From PVC group bacterium (GTDB lineage Bacteria > Verrucomicrobiota > Kiritimatiellia > SS1-B-03-39 > UBA6053): a stretch of DNA of 36,189 bases. Position 1 is the first letter of the stretch. The number at the start of each line of letters is the position of its first letter. Both the position numbers and the translations under genes were made by a program. The stretch covers positions 1 to 36,189 of the forward strand of contig PXDP01000253.1 of the NCBI GenBank assembly GCA_003565035.1, given 5' to 3'. Shown piece by piece: positions 24,472-31,971 of this stretch. The notes below the pieces were generated by a model, which saw nothing but the letters and a program-made list of their open reading frames with translations, made no database searches and was not told the origin of the DNA.

Positions 24472-25653
24472 TCAAAGCAGTTCGATGTGAACAAGATCAT
24501 CGTTCATGACCGGTCCCGGAGGGGGGGCGGGCCGCATGGGCATCCCGAAAAGCGGCACGCGTTCGAGTTCCAGCTCAAACGTTGAAGCGGAAAACCGGTC
24601 CAGATCAGATTGCCGAAAAGGGTGCAATGTAAACAGGGGGAGAACGGGACGGCCATTCTCTGTCTCGCGGTAGCGGGTCTGCTGATTCTGAACCAGCAGC
24701 AGTCCGCCCACATGACCGCCCGGATTTTCACCGATGATCAGGTCGATGCGGTGGGGGCGGTTTTGCAGGGGAACCCAGTCACCATAGACCAAATTGCGTG
24801 AAAGAAGTCCTCGATGGTTAAAGCGTTGCTGCGGGCGCCAGTCGGTAGCAGGCTGTCCCCAATTGGACTCCAGGACCACCTCTCCGTCGATCATCACAAT
24901 AATCACATCATCGAAATCCCCCACGAACCGGAAGGTTCCCGGGGCAGAGGGTTGAATATAGCCCTGATAGTGCACCACCCAGCCGCGGGGTTCCATGTAG
25001 TCGGCGACGCCAAAGGCCTCCGGGGCGCCATCGGCCGGGGTTCGGGGAATAAACAGGTGAGACAATCGCAATTGTTTCGGCACCCGGTAAAAATTATGCA
25101 TAACTTCACCCGAAAATCCTGCGTCAATCATGCGGCGGAGATCGGGTGAAAACGAGAAGCGGCGGGCTTCGCCGGCGCGGTTTCGCTTTAAATCATATAG
25201 CGTTCCGACCAGATCATTTCCGGAACCGCCTTCGCCACCGAACCCGCGGATTCCCCCGCCGGCCGGCACGCCATGTTCGGCACCCAGCAGGCTTAATGGA
25301 CTGACAATATCGGTGAGCAAAAGGGCCAATTGATCCAAATCCGCAGTGGCTGGTGTATCCACCAACTCCGGTTCGGGGTCAAATGAATTGTCCAGCTCAA
25401 AGAAAGGGTCTTTGAAGGTTACAAACTCATCCGGAGAAATCATTTCTGACAAATCCTTGATAATTTCCACCTCAAGGTCCACGATTTCCTCTGGGACCGA
25501 GGCTTCGATCACTTTGGTCACCATTTGGGGGGTGGTGCGGTGGGGTTCATGCGTCATATAGAAGACAATGGCCGCAAAAAGGGCCGCATTCACCAGAACA
25601 GAAATGCCAACGCTCATCCAATGATCCAATTTCATTCGGTTTTCCACGTTCAT
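24472..25653 (-). CDS. Membrane-anchored PA14-like protein with transducer-like N-terminus
   Basis: 393 residues from the ATG at 25653, with a strong AAGGAG seven bases upstream. One membrane helix (about 15-33, SVGISVLVNAALFAAIVFYM) is followed by an acidic region (EEIVDLEVEIIKDLSEM), a layout like TonB/energy-transducer N-termini. A Gly-rich linker follows (about 135-160, GGGIRGFGGEGGSGND). The C-terminal half resembles a PA14 sugar-binding domain (about 180-330; HYQGYIQPSAPGTFRFVGDF, DDVIIVMIDGEVVLESNW, RIDLIIGENPGGHVGGLLLV). It probably sits in the inner membrane with the PA14 domain outside, binding a glycan or working with ExbB/ExbD (inference). Confidence 0.7.
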   Translation of the reverse strand: MNVENRMKLDHWMSVGISVLVNAALFAAIVFYMTHEPHRTTPQMVTKVIEASVPEEIVDLEVEIIKDLSEMISPDEFVTFKDPFFELDNSFDPEPELVDTPATADLDQLALLLTDIVSPLSLLGAEHGVPAGGGIRGFGGEGGSGNDLVGTLYDLKRNRAGEARRFSFSPDLRRMIDAGFSGEVMHNFYRVPKQLRLSHLFIPRTPADGAPEAFGVADYMEPRGWVVHYQGYIQPSAPGTFRFVGDFDDVIIVMIDGEVVLESNWGQPATDWRPQQRFNHRGLLSRNLVYGDWVPLQNRPHRIDLIIGENPGGHVGGLLLVQNQQTRYRETENGRPVLPLFTLHPFRQSDLDRFSASTFELELERVPLFGMPMRPAPPPGPVMNDDLVHIELL

Positions 25654-25787
25654 GATCGACTCCTTTATGTTGAAATGCGCAAATAAGTTACACACCCCAA
25701 CCGAAAAAGTTTAACGAAACGTTGCTTTTAATCTTCAACCCATGTTGGACCCCTTTTCTGGAACCGTTGTTGAAGAAACGGCATCAT

Positions 25788-26222
25788 TTATTCCTCCGCA
25801 AACCAGGCCCAGTCGTAAACGGGTTCCTCCGGCTGTGTAAAGTCGGGGAAATTCTCTCCGGCGGACCGTTGAATTCCCCACAGCTCCACACGAAGAAATT
25901 GGCCGGGTGCGGGGTGAGGCCGGGCGGACTGAACACGGAGCGTCATCGGTATGCGCTCCCGGACCAACATTTCGATTTGCGGGCGATACCGCGCCGGGAT
26001 GTAGCCAATTTTTGTTTCCTGCCAATACACCGCCCTGTCTGCGGGGCGGTCTCGGGTCCCCTCTGCCGGATCATCGGCTTGAATCCGTAATTCGCTGCCT
26101 GTTGGAGGCAGGGTTTCGACCGGCATTCCGGCAAGATCAAAGGATGCCAGAAGAATTTCCCCGGCAGGAATGGGCAGCACGGTGAAAAGAATTGCGACTG
26201 CGGGTGTGAGAAATGATTTCAT
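25788..26222 (-). CDS. Exported small protein with HIRAN-like domain
   Basis: 144 residues with a signal peptide (MKSFLTPAVAILFTVLPIPA). Residues about 23-100 follow the HIRAN pattern: a first strand LLASFDLAG, then GSELRIQADDP, DRPADRAVYWQETKIGYIPA and an amphipathic helix PQIEMLVRERIPM. The KIGYIP core and the preceding D-x-x-A-V are the most recognisable part. HIRAN domains normally bind DNA 3' ends in helicases such as HLTF, but small stand-alone versions occur in bacteria; this one is apparently exported, so its ligand is unclear. AAAGGT lies before the ATG. Confidence 0.6.
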   Translation of the reverse strand: MKSFLTPAVAILFTVLPIPAGEILLASFDLAGMPVETLPPTGSELRIQADDPAEGTRDRPADRAVYWQETKIGYIPARYRPQIEMLVRERIPMTLRVQSARPHPAPGQFLRVELWGIQRSAGENFPDFTQPEEPVYDWAWFAEE

Positions 26223-26378
26223 GATATGACCTTTCGGTGGGGGTGAAGAATTGTCCTGTACAATTCCCTACACCCCGGTCACATCCGTAATTCCGGAAAA
26301 AATTATTTTTTTTTCGTCTATCTGGCCGAAGAACCCCTCCCTCACCTCTAAGCGGGCTTTTTTTACGCCGTCACTTTC

Positions 26379-26924
26379 TCAGGGATTGCTGATGACCAGT
26401 GTGGGGCCGTTTGTGCTGCCGCCGGTGGTTGGCGTTGGCGTGGGGGTGGGTTCAGGCGCAGGGGGGGGGGTTTGTTCGGGGGCGGGGGTCACGGTGGCCT
26501 CGGCGGAGAGGCTTGAGGTGAAGCCGGGTTCAACCCATAGACCGCTCATACGTGCGGTGCTTCCGTCGATCCGGATCTCACCCGTAAGGGTGACGCGGCC
26601 TCCGGCCGTGGTACTGCCATTGAGGTTGAACGAGGCTCCGCTGGTGCCTTCCGCCCGGGTGATGGTGCCGTTCCATCGGATATTGTGTTCATCCACGCCA
26701 AAAAGCTGATCACCGGACTGGGTGAGTGTCAGCCGGGTGGTGCGGGCACCGCTTTGACGTCCCGGGAGCCCGTTCTCATTGACGTAGGTCCCTGCCACCC
26801 GCACGGTGACGTTGCGGACGGTTTCGTTTCCGCTTTGAATTTCGCATCCCGCGATCAGCAGGAGAAGTACAATGGCGGTGAGCAGGATGTTCAGTGGCGA
26901 TTGAAAATTTGTACGCTTGTTCAT
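26379..26924 (-). CDS. Putative lipoprotein with Pro/Thr-rich tail
   Basis: 181 residues with a lipoprotein signal (NILLTAIVLLLLIAGC; Cys at about residue 27). The body (about 35-140) is beta-rich with repeated L-T-x-T/S-x-x-G-D and I-x-x-D-G-S-T strands, resembling a small beta sandwich. The tail is low complexity (PPPAPEPTPTPTPTTGG). A run of ten C on the coding strand (26461-26470) encodes part of that tail, and slippage there would change the last 30-35 residues. Function unknown. Confidence 0.65.
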   Translation of the reverse strand: MNKRTNFQSPLNILLTAIVLLLLIAGCEIQSGNETVRNVTVRVAGTYVNENGLPGRQSGARTTRLTLTQSGDQLFGVDEHNIRWNGTITRAEGTSGASFNLNGSTTAGGRVTLTGEIRIDGSTARMSGLWVEPGFTSSLSAEATVTPAPEQTPPPAPEPTPTPTPTTGGSTNGPTLVISNP

Positions 26925-27042
26925 TGGGCAAGTGTGCAGAATTCCAGAGGAATGCGCAAGTGAAATCGTCCTGTCTCAAAAAAGCAGGGGGGAGGTGTGA
27001 CAAACTCTTGTCGAGTCGGTTTCTTTGTGCAAAGAGACAGGT

Positions 27043-28275
27043 GTGAAATTTTCAACGGTATGTGTGCTTCTGTTTATGGTTATGCCTGGGGGCTGTGGGC
27101 GGTCCCCTGACCGGCTTGCGCGGCGCGGAATCGCGGCACTGGATGCCGGGAGGCACCCGGAGGCGGTTGGGTTCCTGGAGCGTGCATTGGAGGGCCGGGC
27201 AGATGATCCGGACGCGGCTCAGCTTTGGGGGGCACTTGGTTTGGCCCGCACACGTGCCGGTGAATTTCACACGGCGGAGGATGCCTTTCGAACGGCTTCC
27301 CGGCTTGCGGAGGATGATTTTTGGATTCATCTTAATTATGGGGGGCTTTTCATTCAGCTGGGCCGTTTTTCGGATGCGCTCGACCCCCTGGCGGTGGCGG
27401 TGCGTGCCGATCTGTACCGGACAGAGGCGTTGGAGCTGATGGCGTATGCGGCCCTGAGGCTGGACGACGCGGACTTGGCGTTGAGTATGCTGGAAGAGGC
27501 GGCAATGCGGGTGGATGATCCCAGGGTGTTGACATCGCTGGCCACCCAGGCGGCCACTCCCGCAGAGAGCCGTCAGCGGTTGCAGGAGGCACTGGATCTG
27601 GATCCTGCATTTGGACCCGCAGCGTTAAATTTGGCTGTTTTGATTGACCGCTCGGGCGATGAGCTCAATCGTGCCCTCCATTATTATGAGCGGTATCTGG
27701 CTGTGACACCGACGGAAGAGGTGAACCCGGCGGTGCAGGACCGGATTGCGGTGCTGACCCGTCGCCGGGACAATCCGGAGGGGAGGGAGGACCCGGTGGT
27801 GGTTCAGGTCCGCGAGTTTCTGTCGCGGAGCCGGGAGGCGGTACGGGACGGGAACCGGATGATGGCACTGAATTTTGCCACCCGGGCCGCGCAGGTGGCT
27901 CAGCGCAATGGCAGAACCGATTTGGAAGAGCGGGCCCTGCGGCAGGGTGTGGACTCGGCCCCGGATTTGGGGCGGCCTTATGCGGCCCTGGGGCAATTTT
28001 ATCTGGACAGTGGCCGGTATGATGATGCGGTGCGCTCGTTCCGGGAGGCGGCGCGTTTGGCCCCGGATGTATTTCAGGCTCAAATAGGCTTGGCCCGCGC
28101 GGCCGCGGCGGCAGGGCAGTCCTCTTTGGCCGGACAGGCGTTGGAACGGGCCGAAGCGCTCGCGTCTTCGGGTACGGAGTTGGAGGGTATTGTCGCCCTG
28201 TACCGGGACGAACTGCGGGATCGTCGCTCCGCCCGCCGCGTGGAGCGTCTGCGGGCGGAGCGCTTTCCGGAGTGA
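27043..28275 (+). CDS. TPR-repeat lipoprotein
   Basis: 410 residues from the GTG at 27043 (a TTG at 27025 is the alternative). The signal peptide VKFSTVCVLLFMVMPGGC gives a lipid-modified Cys at 18. At least six TPR units follow (for example ALGLARTRAGEFHTAEDAFR; YYERYLAVTPTEE; YAALGQFYLDSGRYDDAVRS), ending in an Arg/Glu-rich helix. It probably acts as a scaffold at the inner face of the outer membrane. It is convergent with leuA, 3 bp apart. Confidence 0.75.
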   Translation: MKFSTVCVLLFMVMPGGCGRSPDRLARRGIAALDAGRHPEAVGFLERALEGRADDPDAAQLWGALGLARTRAGEFHTAEDAFRTASRLAEDDFWIHLNYGGLFIQLGRFSDALDPLAVAVRADLYRTEALELMAYAALRLDDADLALSMLEEAAMRVDDPRVLTSLATQAATPAESRQRLQEALDLDPAFGPAALNLAVLIDRSGDELNRALHYYERYLAVTPTEEVNPAVQDRIAVLTRRRDNPEGREDPVVVQVREFLSRSREAVRDGNRMMALNFATRAAQVAQRNGRTDLEERALRQGVDSAPDLGRPYAALGQFYLDSGRYDDAVRSFREAARLAPDVFQAQIGLARAAAAAGQSSLAGQALERAEALASSGTELEGIVALYRDELRDRRSARRVERLRAERFPE

Positions 28276-28278
28276 ACC

Positions 28279-29826
28279 TCAGGCCTGGGCTTTTTGGGCC
28301 AGATAGCGGTTGATGCAGTTCAGATACGCCTTGGCACCGGCTTCAACAATATCCGTACTGGAGGCTTTGCCGCTCATCAGGCCGAGGTCTTCGAAGCGGA
28401 CGGTGACGGTGACTTCGCCCTGGGCATCTTTACCGGTGGTAATGGCCTGGAGGGTGAAATCTTCCAGGGTTCCGTGGATTTTGGTGATGCGGTCAATGGT
28501 CTTGAGCGCTGCATCCACCGGTCCATCCCCGCAGGCAGCGTCTTCCAGAATCTCCTCACCGCTGGCCAGCCGCACGGTGGCGGTGGGCACGGTGACATTT
28601 CCGGTGGAGACGTGCAGATAGTTCAGCACGTAGGCGCCGGGAGGCTGCTGGCTGATGTTCTGCTGCATGATTGCTACCAGGTCGTCGTCATAGACATGCT
28701 TTTTCTTGTCGGCCAGATCAATAAAGGCATTAAAGGCCTGCTCCAGTGCGTCGCCGGTCAGTTTGAACCCCAGGGTGTTCATATGCTCTCTGAACGCGTG
28801 GCGGCCGGAGTGTTTTCCGAGCACCAGTTCGGTGCCGGAGGTAACCCCGACATCCTCGGGATTCATGATCTCGTAGGTGGTGCGTTCTTTGAGCATGCCG
28901 TCCTGGTGAATGCCGGATTCGTGCGCAAACGCGTTGGCGCCCACAATCGCCTTGTTGCGCTGCACATGCAGGCCGGTCAACTGGCTGACCAAACGGCTGG
29001 TCCGGAAGATTTCCGTGGTTTTGATATTGGTGTATGCACCGCCGAAGCTGTCGTGGCGGGTGCGCAATGCCATGACAATTTCCTCCAGCGAGCAGTTTCC
29101 GGCGCGCTCGCCAATGCCATTGATGGTGCATTCGACGCCGCGGGCGCCATTGCGGACGGCCTCCAGGGAGTTCGCCACCGCCAGTCCCAGATCGTTGTGG
29201 CAATGCACATGAATCACGGCCTTGTCGATGTTGGGCACATTCTCCTTCAGATACCGGATGCATTTCCCGAATTCTTCGGGAACCGTGTAGCCCACGGTGT
29301 CGGGAATGTTGACGGTGGTGGCACCGGCATCGATGACCGCTTCGACGACTTCCGCGAGAAAATCCAGCTCGGTGCGGGAGGCGTCCTCGGGACTGAACTG
29401 CACATCGTCCACAAATTCTTTCGCTTTTTTCACGCCGGCCACGGCGGCTTTCACGATTTCTTCTTTGGCTTTGCGCAGTTTAAACTGACGGTGAATGGCG
29501 GAGGTGGCCAGAAAGACATGGATGCGGCCGCGTTTTCCGGCCGGAGCCACCGCCCGGCCAGCGGTTTCGATGTCTTTGTCCACGCAGCGGGCGAGGGCGG
29601 CAATACGAGGGCCTTTGATGGTGCGGGCAATTTCATGCACGGCTTCGAAATCCCCCGGGGAGGCGATCGGAAATCCGGCCTCGATGATATCGACATTCAG
29701 CCGGGCGAGGGCGCGGGCAACCTGCAGTTTTTCCTGCAGTCCCATACTGGCACCGGGGCATTGTTCCCCGTCGCGCAGGGTGGTGTCAAAAATCAATACC
29801 TGATCTTTTTTAGCTTTGCTGGTCAT
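28279..29826 (-). CDS. leuA: 2-isopropylmalate synthase
   Basis: 515 residues from the ATG at 29826, which has GAGGA five bases upstream; an ATG at 29838 adds four residues. The TIM-barrel opens IFDTTLRDGEQCPGASM, and the catalytic metal residues sit in VHCHNDLGLAVANSLEA and in NGIGERAGNCSLEEI. HESGIHQDGML and GKHSGRHAF mark the linker region, and the C-terminal leucine-binding regulatory domain (about 390-515) is present. It condenses 2-oxoisovalerate with acetyl-CoA, the first step to leucine, and is probably feedback inhibited by leucine. No other leu genes are in the window. Expression appears controlled by the attenuator described at 29874-30033. Confidence 0.96.
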   Translation of the reverse strand: MTSKAKKDQVLIFDTTLRDGEQCPGASMGLQEKLQVARALARLNVDIIEAGFPIASPGDFEAVHEIARTIKGPRIAALARCVDKDIETAGRAVAPAGKRGRIHVFLATSAIHRQFKLRKAKEEIVKAAVAGVKKAKEFVDDVQFSPEDASRTELDFLAEVVEAVIDAGATTVNIPDTVGYTVPEEFGKCIRYLKENVPNIDKAVIHVHCHNDLGLAVANSLEAVRNGARGVECTINGIGERAGNCSLEEIVMALRTRHDSFGGAYTNIKTTEIFRTSRLVSQLTGLHVQRNKAIVGANAFAHESGIHQDGMLKERTTYEIMNPEDVGVTSGTELVLGKHSGRHAFREHMNTLGFKLTGDALEQAFNAFIDLADKKKHVYDDDLVAIMQQNISQQPPGAYVLNYLHVSTGNVTVPTATVRLASGEEILEDAACGDGPVDAALKTIDRITKIHGTLEDFTLQAITTGKDAQGEVTVTVRFEDLGLMSGKASSTDIVEAGAKAYLNCINRYLAQKAQA

Positions 29827-29873
29827 GGTTTTCCTCATTTTCGGGTTGGCCCCACCGCAATCGACGTAAACAA

Positions 29874-29899
29874 AACACCCGCCGGTCGCGGCGGGTGTT
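29874..29899 (-). terminator. Attenuator hairpin before leuA
   Basis: An 11-bp perfect stem (AACACCCGCCG / CGGCGGGTGTT on the coding strand) with a 4-nt loop is followed by TTTTGTTT. It lies 28 bases after the stop of the leucine-rich leader peptide and about 48 bases before the leuA ATG. This is the position of a Rho-independent attenuator. Confidence 0.85.
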
Positions 29900-29927
29900 G
29901 TAGAGACTTTTGGGGTTCAGGTCAACG

Positions 29928-29996
29928 TCACACGCACGCGGAATCGTTCTTCCGTAGAAGAAGGAGAAGGGTGCTGTTCAGTTGACGGGCATTCAT
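29928..29996 (-). CDS. leuL: Leucine-rich leader peptide (leu attenuator)
   Basis: 22 codons on the minus strand: MNARQLNST, five consecutive leucines (CTT CTC CTT CTT CTA), then RKNDSACV and a TGA. Six of 22 residues are Leu, including the rare CTA codon. The stop is 28 bases before the terminator stem. A candidate antiterminator, GCGTGCGTGTG (29939-29929), can pair with CACCCGCCGC of the terminator's first arm (29897-29888), with one mismatch and one bulge. Ribosomes stalled at the Leu codons (29969-29955) would leave that pairing free. No ribosome binding site is visible; the ATG is 9 bases past the -10 box, so translation may be leaderless. Confidence 0.85.
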   Translation of the reverse strand: MNARQLNSTLLLLLRKNDSACV

Positions 29997-30005
29997 TATG
30001 GTCTG

Positions 30006-30033
30006 AGAATAGGAAGAAAAGTGGAGATGTCAA
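30006..30033 (-). promoter_or_regulatory. Promoter of leuL-leuA
   Basis: On the minus strand TTGACA (30033-30028), a 16-base spacer and TATTCT (30011-30006). With a start about 6-7 bases downstream, the transcript would begin within about three bases of the leader-peptide ATG at 29996. Confidence 0.7.
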
Positions 30034-30163
30034 GTTCTGATCCCGGTTTCTCCTGTCGGCTGTCGGCGGGCGCATATGGGTTGGATCTGCGATCCCGGGG
30101 CTGTGCGTCTTCTTCGCGGACCCCGAGCTTGTGCCGATAGCCTCTCCGGGGCAGTTGCAGTGT

Positions 30164-30946
30164 TCAGTATCCTAGAGAGAATCCACTGAGGGGTTCGGCA
30201 TTGGAGAGGCCAAGAGTGGAGGGGATGGTGTCGGTACTTCGTTGAATACGGAAATGGGTTGGCGTTCGGGGCTGCGGCTGTTGGGGTTTAGGGCGCGGGC
30301 GGTGGATAAATGGGGGGTGTCGATGGGTGGTGCGGTTGTGGTGGATGACCGGCCAGGGGGTGACGTATTGGACCCGCGGGGGCGTTTGGAGGGTGCGGGC
30401 AGTATTTTCGGCCTGGCGGGCCCGGGATTCGGCTTCAAATACTCGGCGTTCGACTTGGGCGAGACGTTCGGCGGTGCGGCGCTGTTCTTCATCCCGTTCA
30501 AAGGCGACTTTGGCTTCGGTATAAAGGATGAAGACATCAACTTCCGGAAATTCCCGCTGGAAATCCCGCCAGAAGGCATAGCGTTCGGCGGCGGGGCGGG
30601 CGCGGAAATCGGGGTCCTCAAGGCGGTCGGCCTTAATGGCCTCACCGCGTTTGCGGCGGGCTTCGGCGGCGCGGGCCTGTTGTTCGCGACGGGCTTCGGC
30701 GGCAGTCTCGGAGATGAGTTCGATGCGGGTGACCTCCCCATCCCGGAGCTGAATTTCACCGCGTTCGTAGAAGAGACGCTCCAGGCTGCCCATTTCAATG
30801 CGGCCCTCGGGTTGGCCAAGGGTTTCGAGGACGGTCAGGCGGTCAGTGCCGATGCGCAATTCGGCATGCAGGGGGCTGAGTACGAGGCCGACCAGCAGTA
30901 CTGCGGGCAACAGTGAAATGAATTTCAAGTGAGGTATGGAGTTCAT
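30164..30946 (-). CDS. Exported protein with SmpA/BamE-like N-terminus and coiled coil
   Basis: 260 residues with a signal peptide (LKFISLLPAVLLVGLVLSPL, ending HA). The next stretch, LRIGTDRLTVLETLGQPEGR followed by a two-strand hairpin (RLFYERGEIQLRDGEVTRIE), resembles the 'vG.t..eV...LG.P' repeat of SmpA/BamE-type proteins. A helical Arg/Glu/Ala-rich region with heptads follows (about 80-190), then a His/Pro-rich low-complexity tail (HHNRTTHRHPPFIHRPRP). AAGGAAA lies before the ATG. Function unknown. Confidence 0.65.
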   Translation of the reverse strand: MNSIPHLKFISLLPAVLLVGLVLSPLHAELRIGTDRLTVLETLGQPEGRIEMGSLERLFYERGEIQLRDGEVTRIELISETAAEARREQQARAAEARRKRGEAIKADRLEDPDFRARPAAERYAFWRDFQREFPEVDVFILYTEAKVAFERDEEQRRTAERLAQVERRVFEAESRARQAENTARTLQTPPRVQYVTPWPVIHHNRTTHRHPPFIHRPRPKPQQPQPRTPTHFRIQRSTDTIPSTLGLSNAEPLSGFSLGY

Positions 30947-31092
30947 GGGTAATTTCCTTGGTTACTAATCTACACGTCGTGGAGGTAAAAATCAAGGGAT
31001 ACGCCCGTTTCCTCTTCAACCGATGTTTTGGGCTCGTTTTTTGCCGTGGTTGTGGAAGGGTAAGCGGGAATGTTTCAATTTACGGAGCCTCT

Positions 31093-31971
31093 ATGAACGT
31101 TTTACGTCGTTTGTTTTTGGTGATGATCTGTCCTCTCCTGCTGTTTTGGACGGGCTGTGCCTCGGTGCCGTACCGGCAGGGCGTGTCGTTTGTGGACCCC
31201 CGATTGCCGGAGGCACCTCTGTTTGAGGCGCAGATTGAGCGGGGACGTCCGAACCGGGTGCTGGATAAATCGGACTGGGTGTGGCCGGGAAGCTGGCTGG
31301 GGAAACTGGTGCTCTGGGACCGCCGGGTGGATAATCATCAAATTGGAGAGGAAACCGAGGAAATGATGCGGCGCTATTTGGCCCACAATGACCTTGAGCA
31401 TGTAAAAGTGCGGTTGAACATGTATGCCCCCCGGGATGAGTTCCGGCGGACGGTGCGGAACCGTTCGGTGGGCGTGGGATGGCGATACACGGTGGGGATG
31501 ATTGCCTGGCTGCAATATACAATTCTGCCGGGCCGGATTCTAGGCGGGGATAATTACAATCCGTATTCCAATACGATAAATTTATATTCGGATATCCCCG
31601 CGATTGCCGTGCATGAGGGCGGTCATGCCAAGGATTTTGCAGATCGGCGGTGGAAGGGGACCTACGGGGGGGTCTATGTGATTCCGTTTGTGAATTTGTA
31701 CCATGAGGCACTGGCGAGCAATGATGCGTTGGGGTATTTGATCGCCGAGGAGTCTCCGGAGGCGGTGGCGGAAGGATACCGGATTCTGCATCCGGCGTAT
31801 GGGACGTATGTGGGCGGCAATACGGGATTGTTGTATCCCGGCTACGCTTTGCCCATTTATGCGGGCTCGGTGACGGCGGGGCACGTGACCGGCCGGATCC
31901 GCGGCGCGCGGCGGTCCCGGGAGGTCGAAATTACGAAAAGCCTGGAGGCATCCGACCCTACAGGGAATTGA
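31093..31971 (+). CDS. Lipoprotein with HEGGH gluzincin-like zinc motif
   Basis: 292 residues from the ATG at 31093, supported by GGAG about five bases upstream; the open frame to 30958 lacks a signal. The signal is that of a lipoprotein (MNVLRRLFLVMICPLLLFWT then GC). The motif HEGGH at 174-178 (AIAVHEGGHAKDFADRRW) fits HExxH zinc peptidases. A Glu at 205 in NLYHEALASNDAL is in the usual place for a gluzincin third ligand. The preceding GGDNYNPYSNTINLYSDIP segment is strand-like. The C-terminal stretch is hydrophobic and Gly/Tyr-rich. It probably faces the periplasm. No named peptidase family is recognised. The last 14 bp overlap the convergent rhaB. Confidence 0.7.
   Translation: MNVLRRLFLVMICPLLLFWTGCASVPYRQGVSFVDPRLPEAPLFEAQIERGRPNRVLDKSDWVWPGSWLGKLVLWDRRVDNHQIGEETEEMMRRYLAHNDLEHVKVRLNMYAPRDEFRRTVRNRSVGVGWRYTVGMIAWLQYTILPGRILGGDNYNPYSNTINLYSDIPAIAVHEGGHAKDFADRRWKGTYGGVYVIPFVNLYHEALASNDALGYLIAEESPEAVAEGYRILHPAYGTYVGGNTGLLYPGYALPIYAGSVTAGHVTGRIRGARRSREVEITKSLEASDPTGN

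Noticed and set aside
26306..26314. T9 run as a terminator
   Set aside because: No GC-rich stem precedes it on the appropriate strand; the adjacent inverted sequence is AT-rich and short.
28294..29985. Long plus-strand open frame (563 codons) across leuA and its leader
   Set aside because: It is antisense to leuA. It is Gly/His/Phe-rich with no recognisable domain, while the minus strand encodes a full LeuA; a shadow of GC-rich codon bias.
29827..29996. T-box riboswitch in front of leuA
   Set aside because: No T-box consensus or long leader with stem I is visible; the short Leu-rich ORF with terminator explains the region better.
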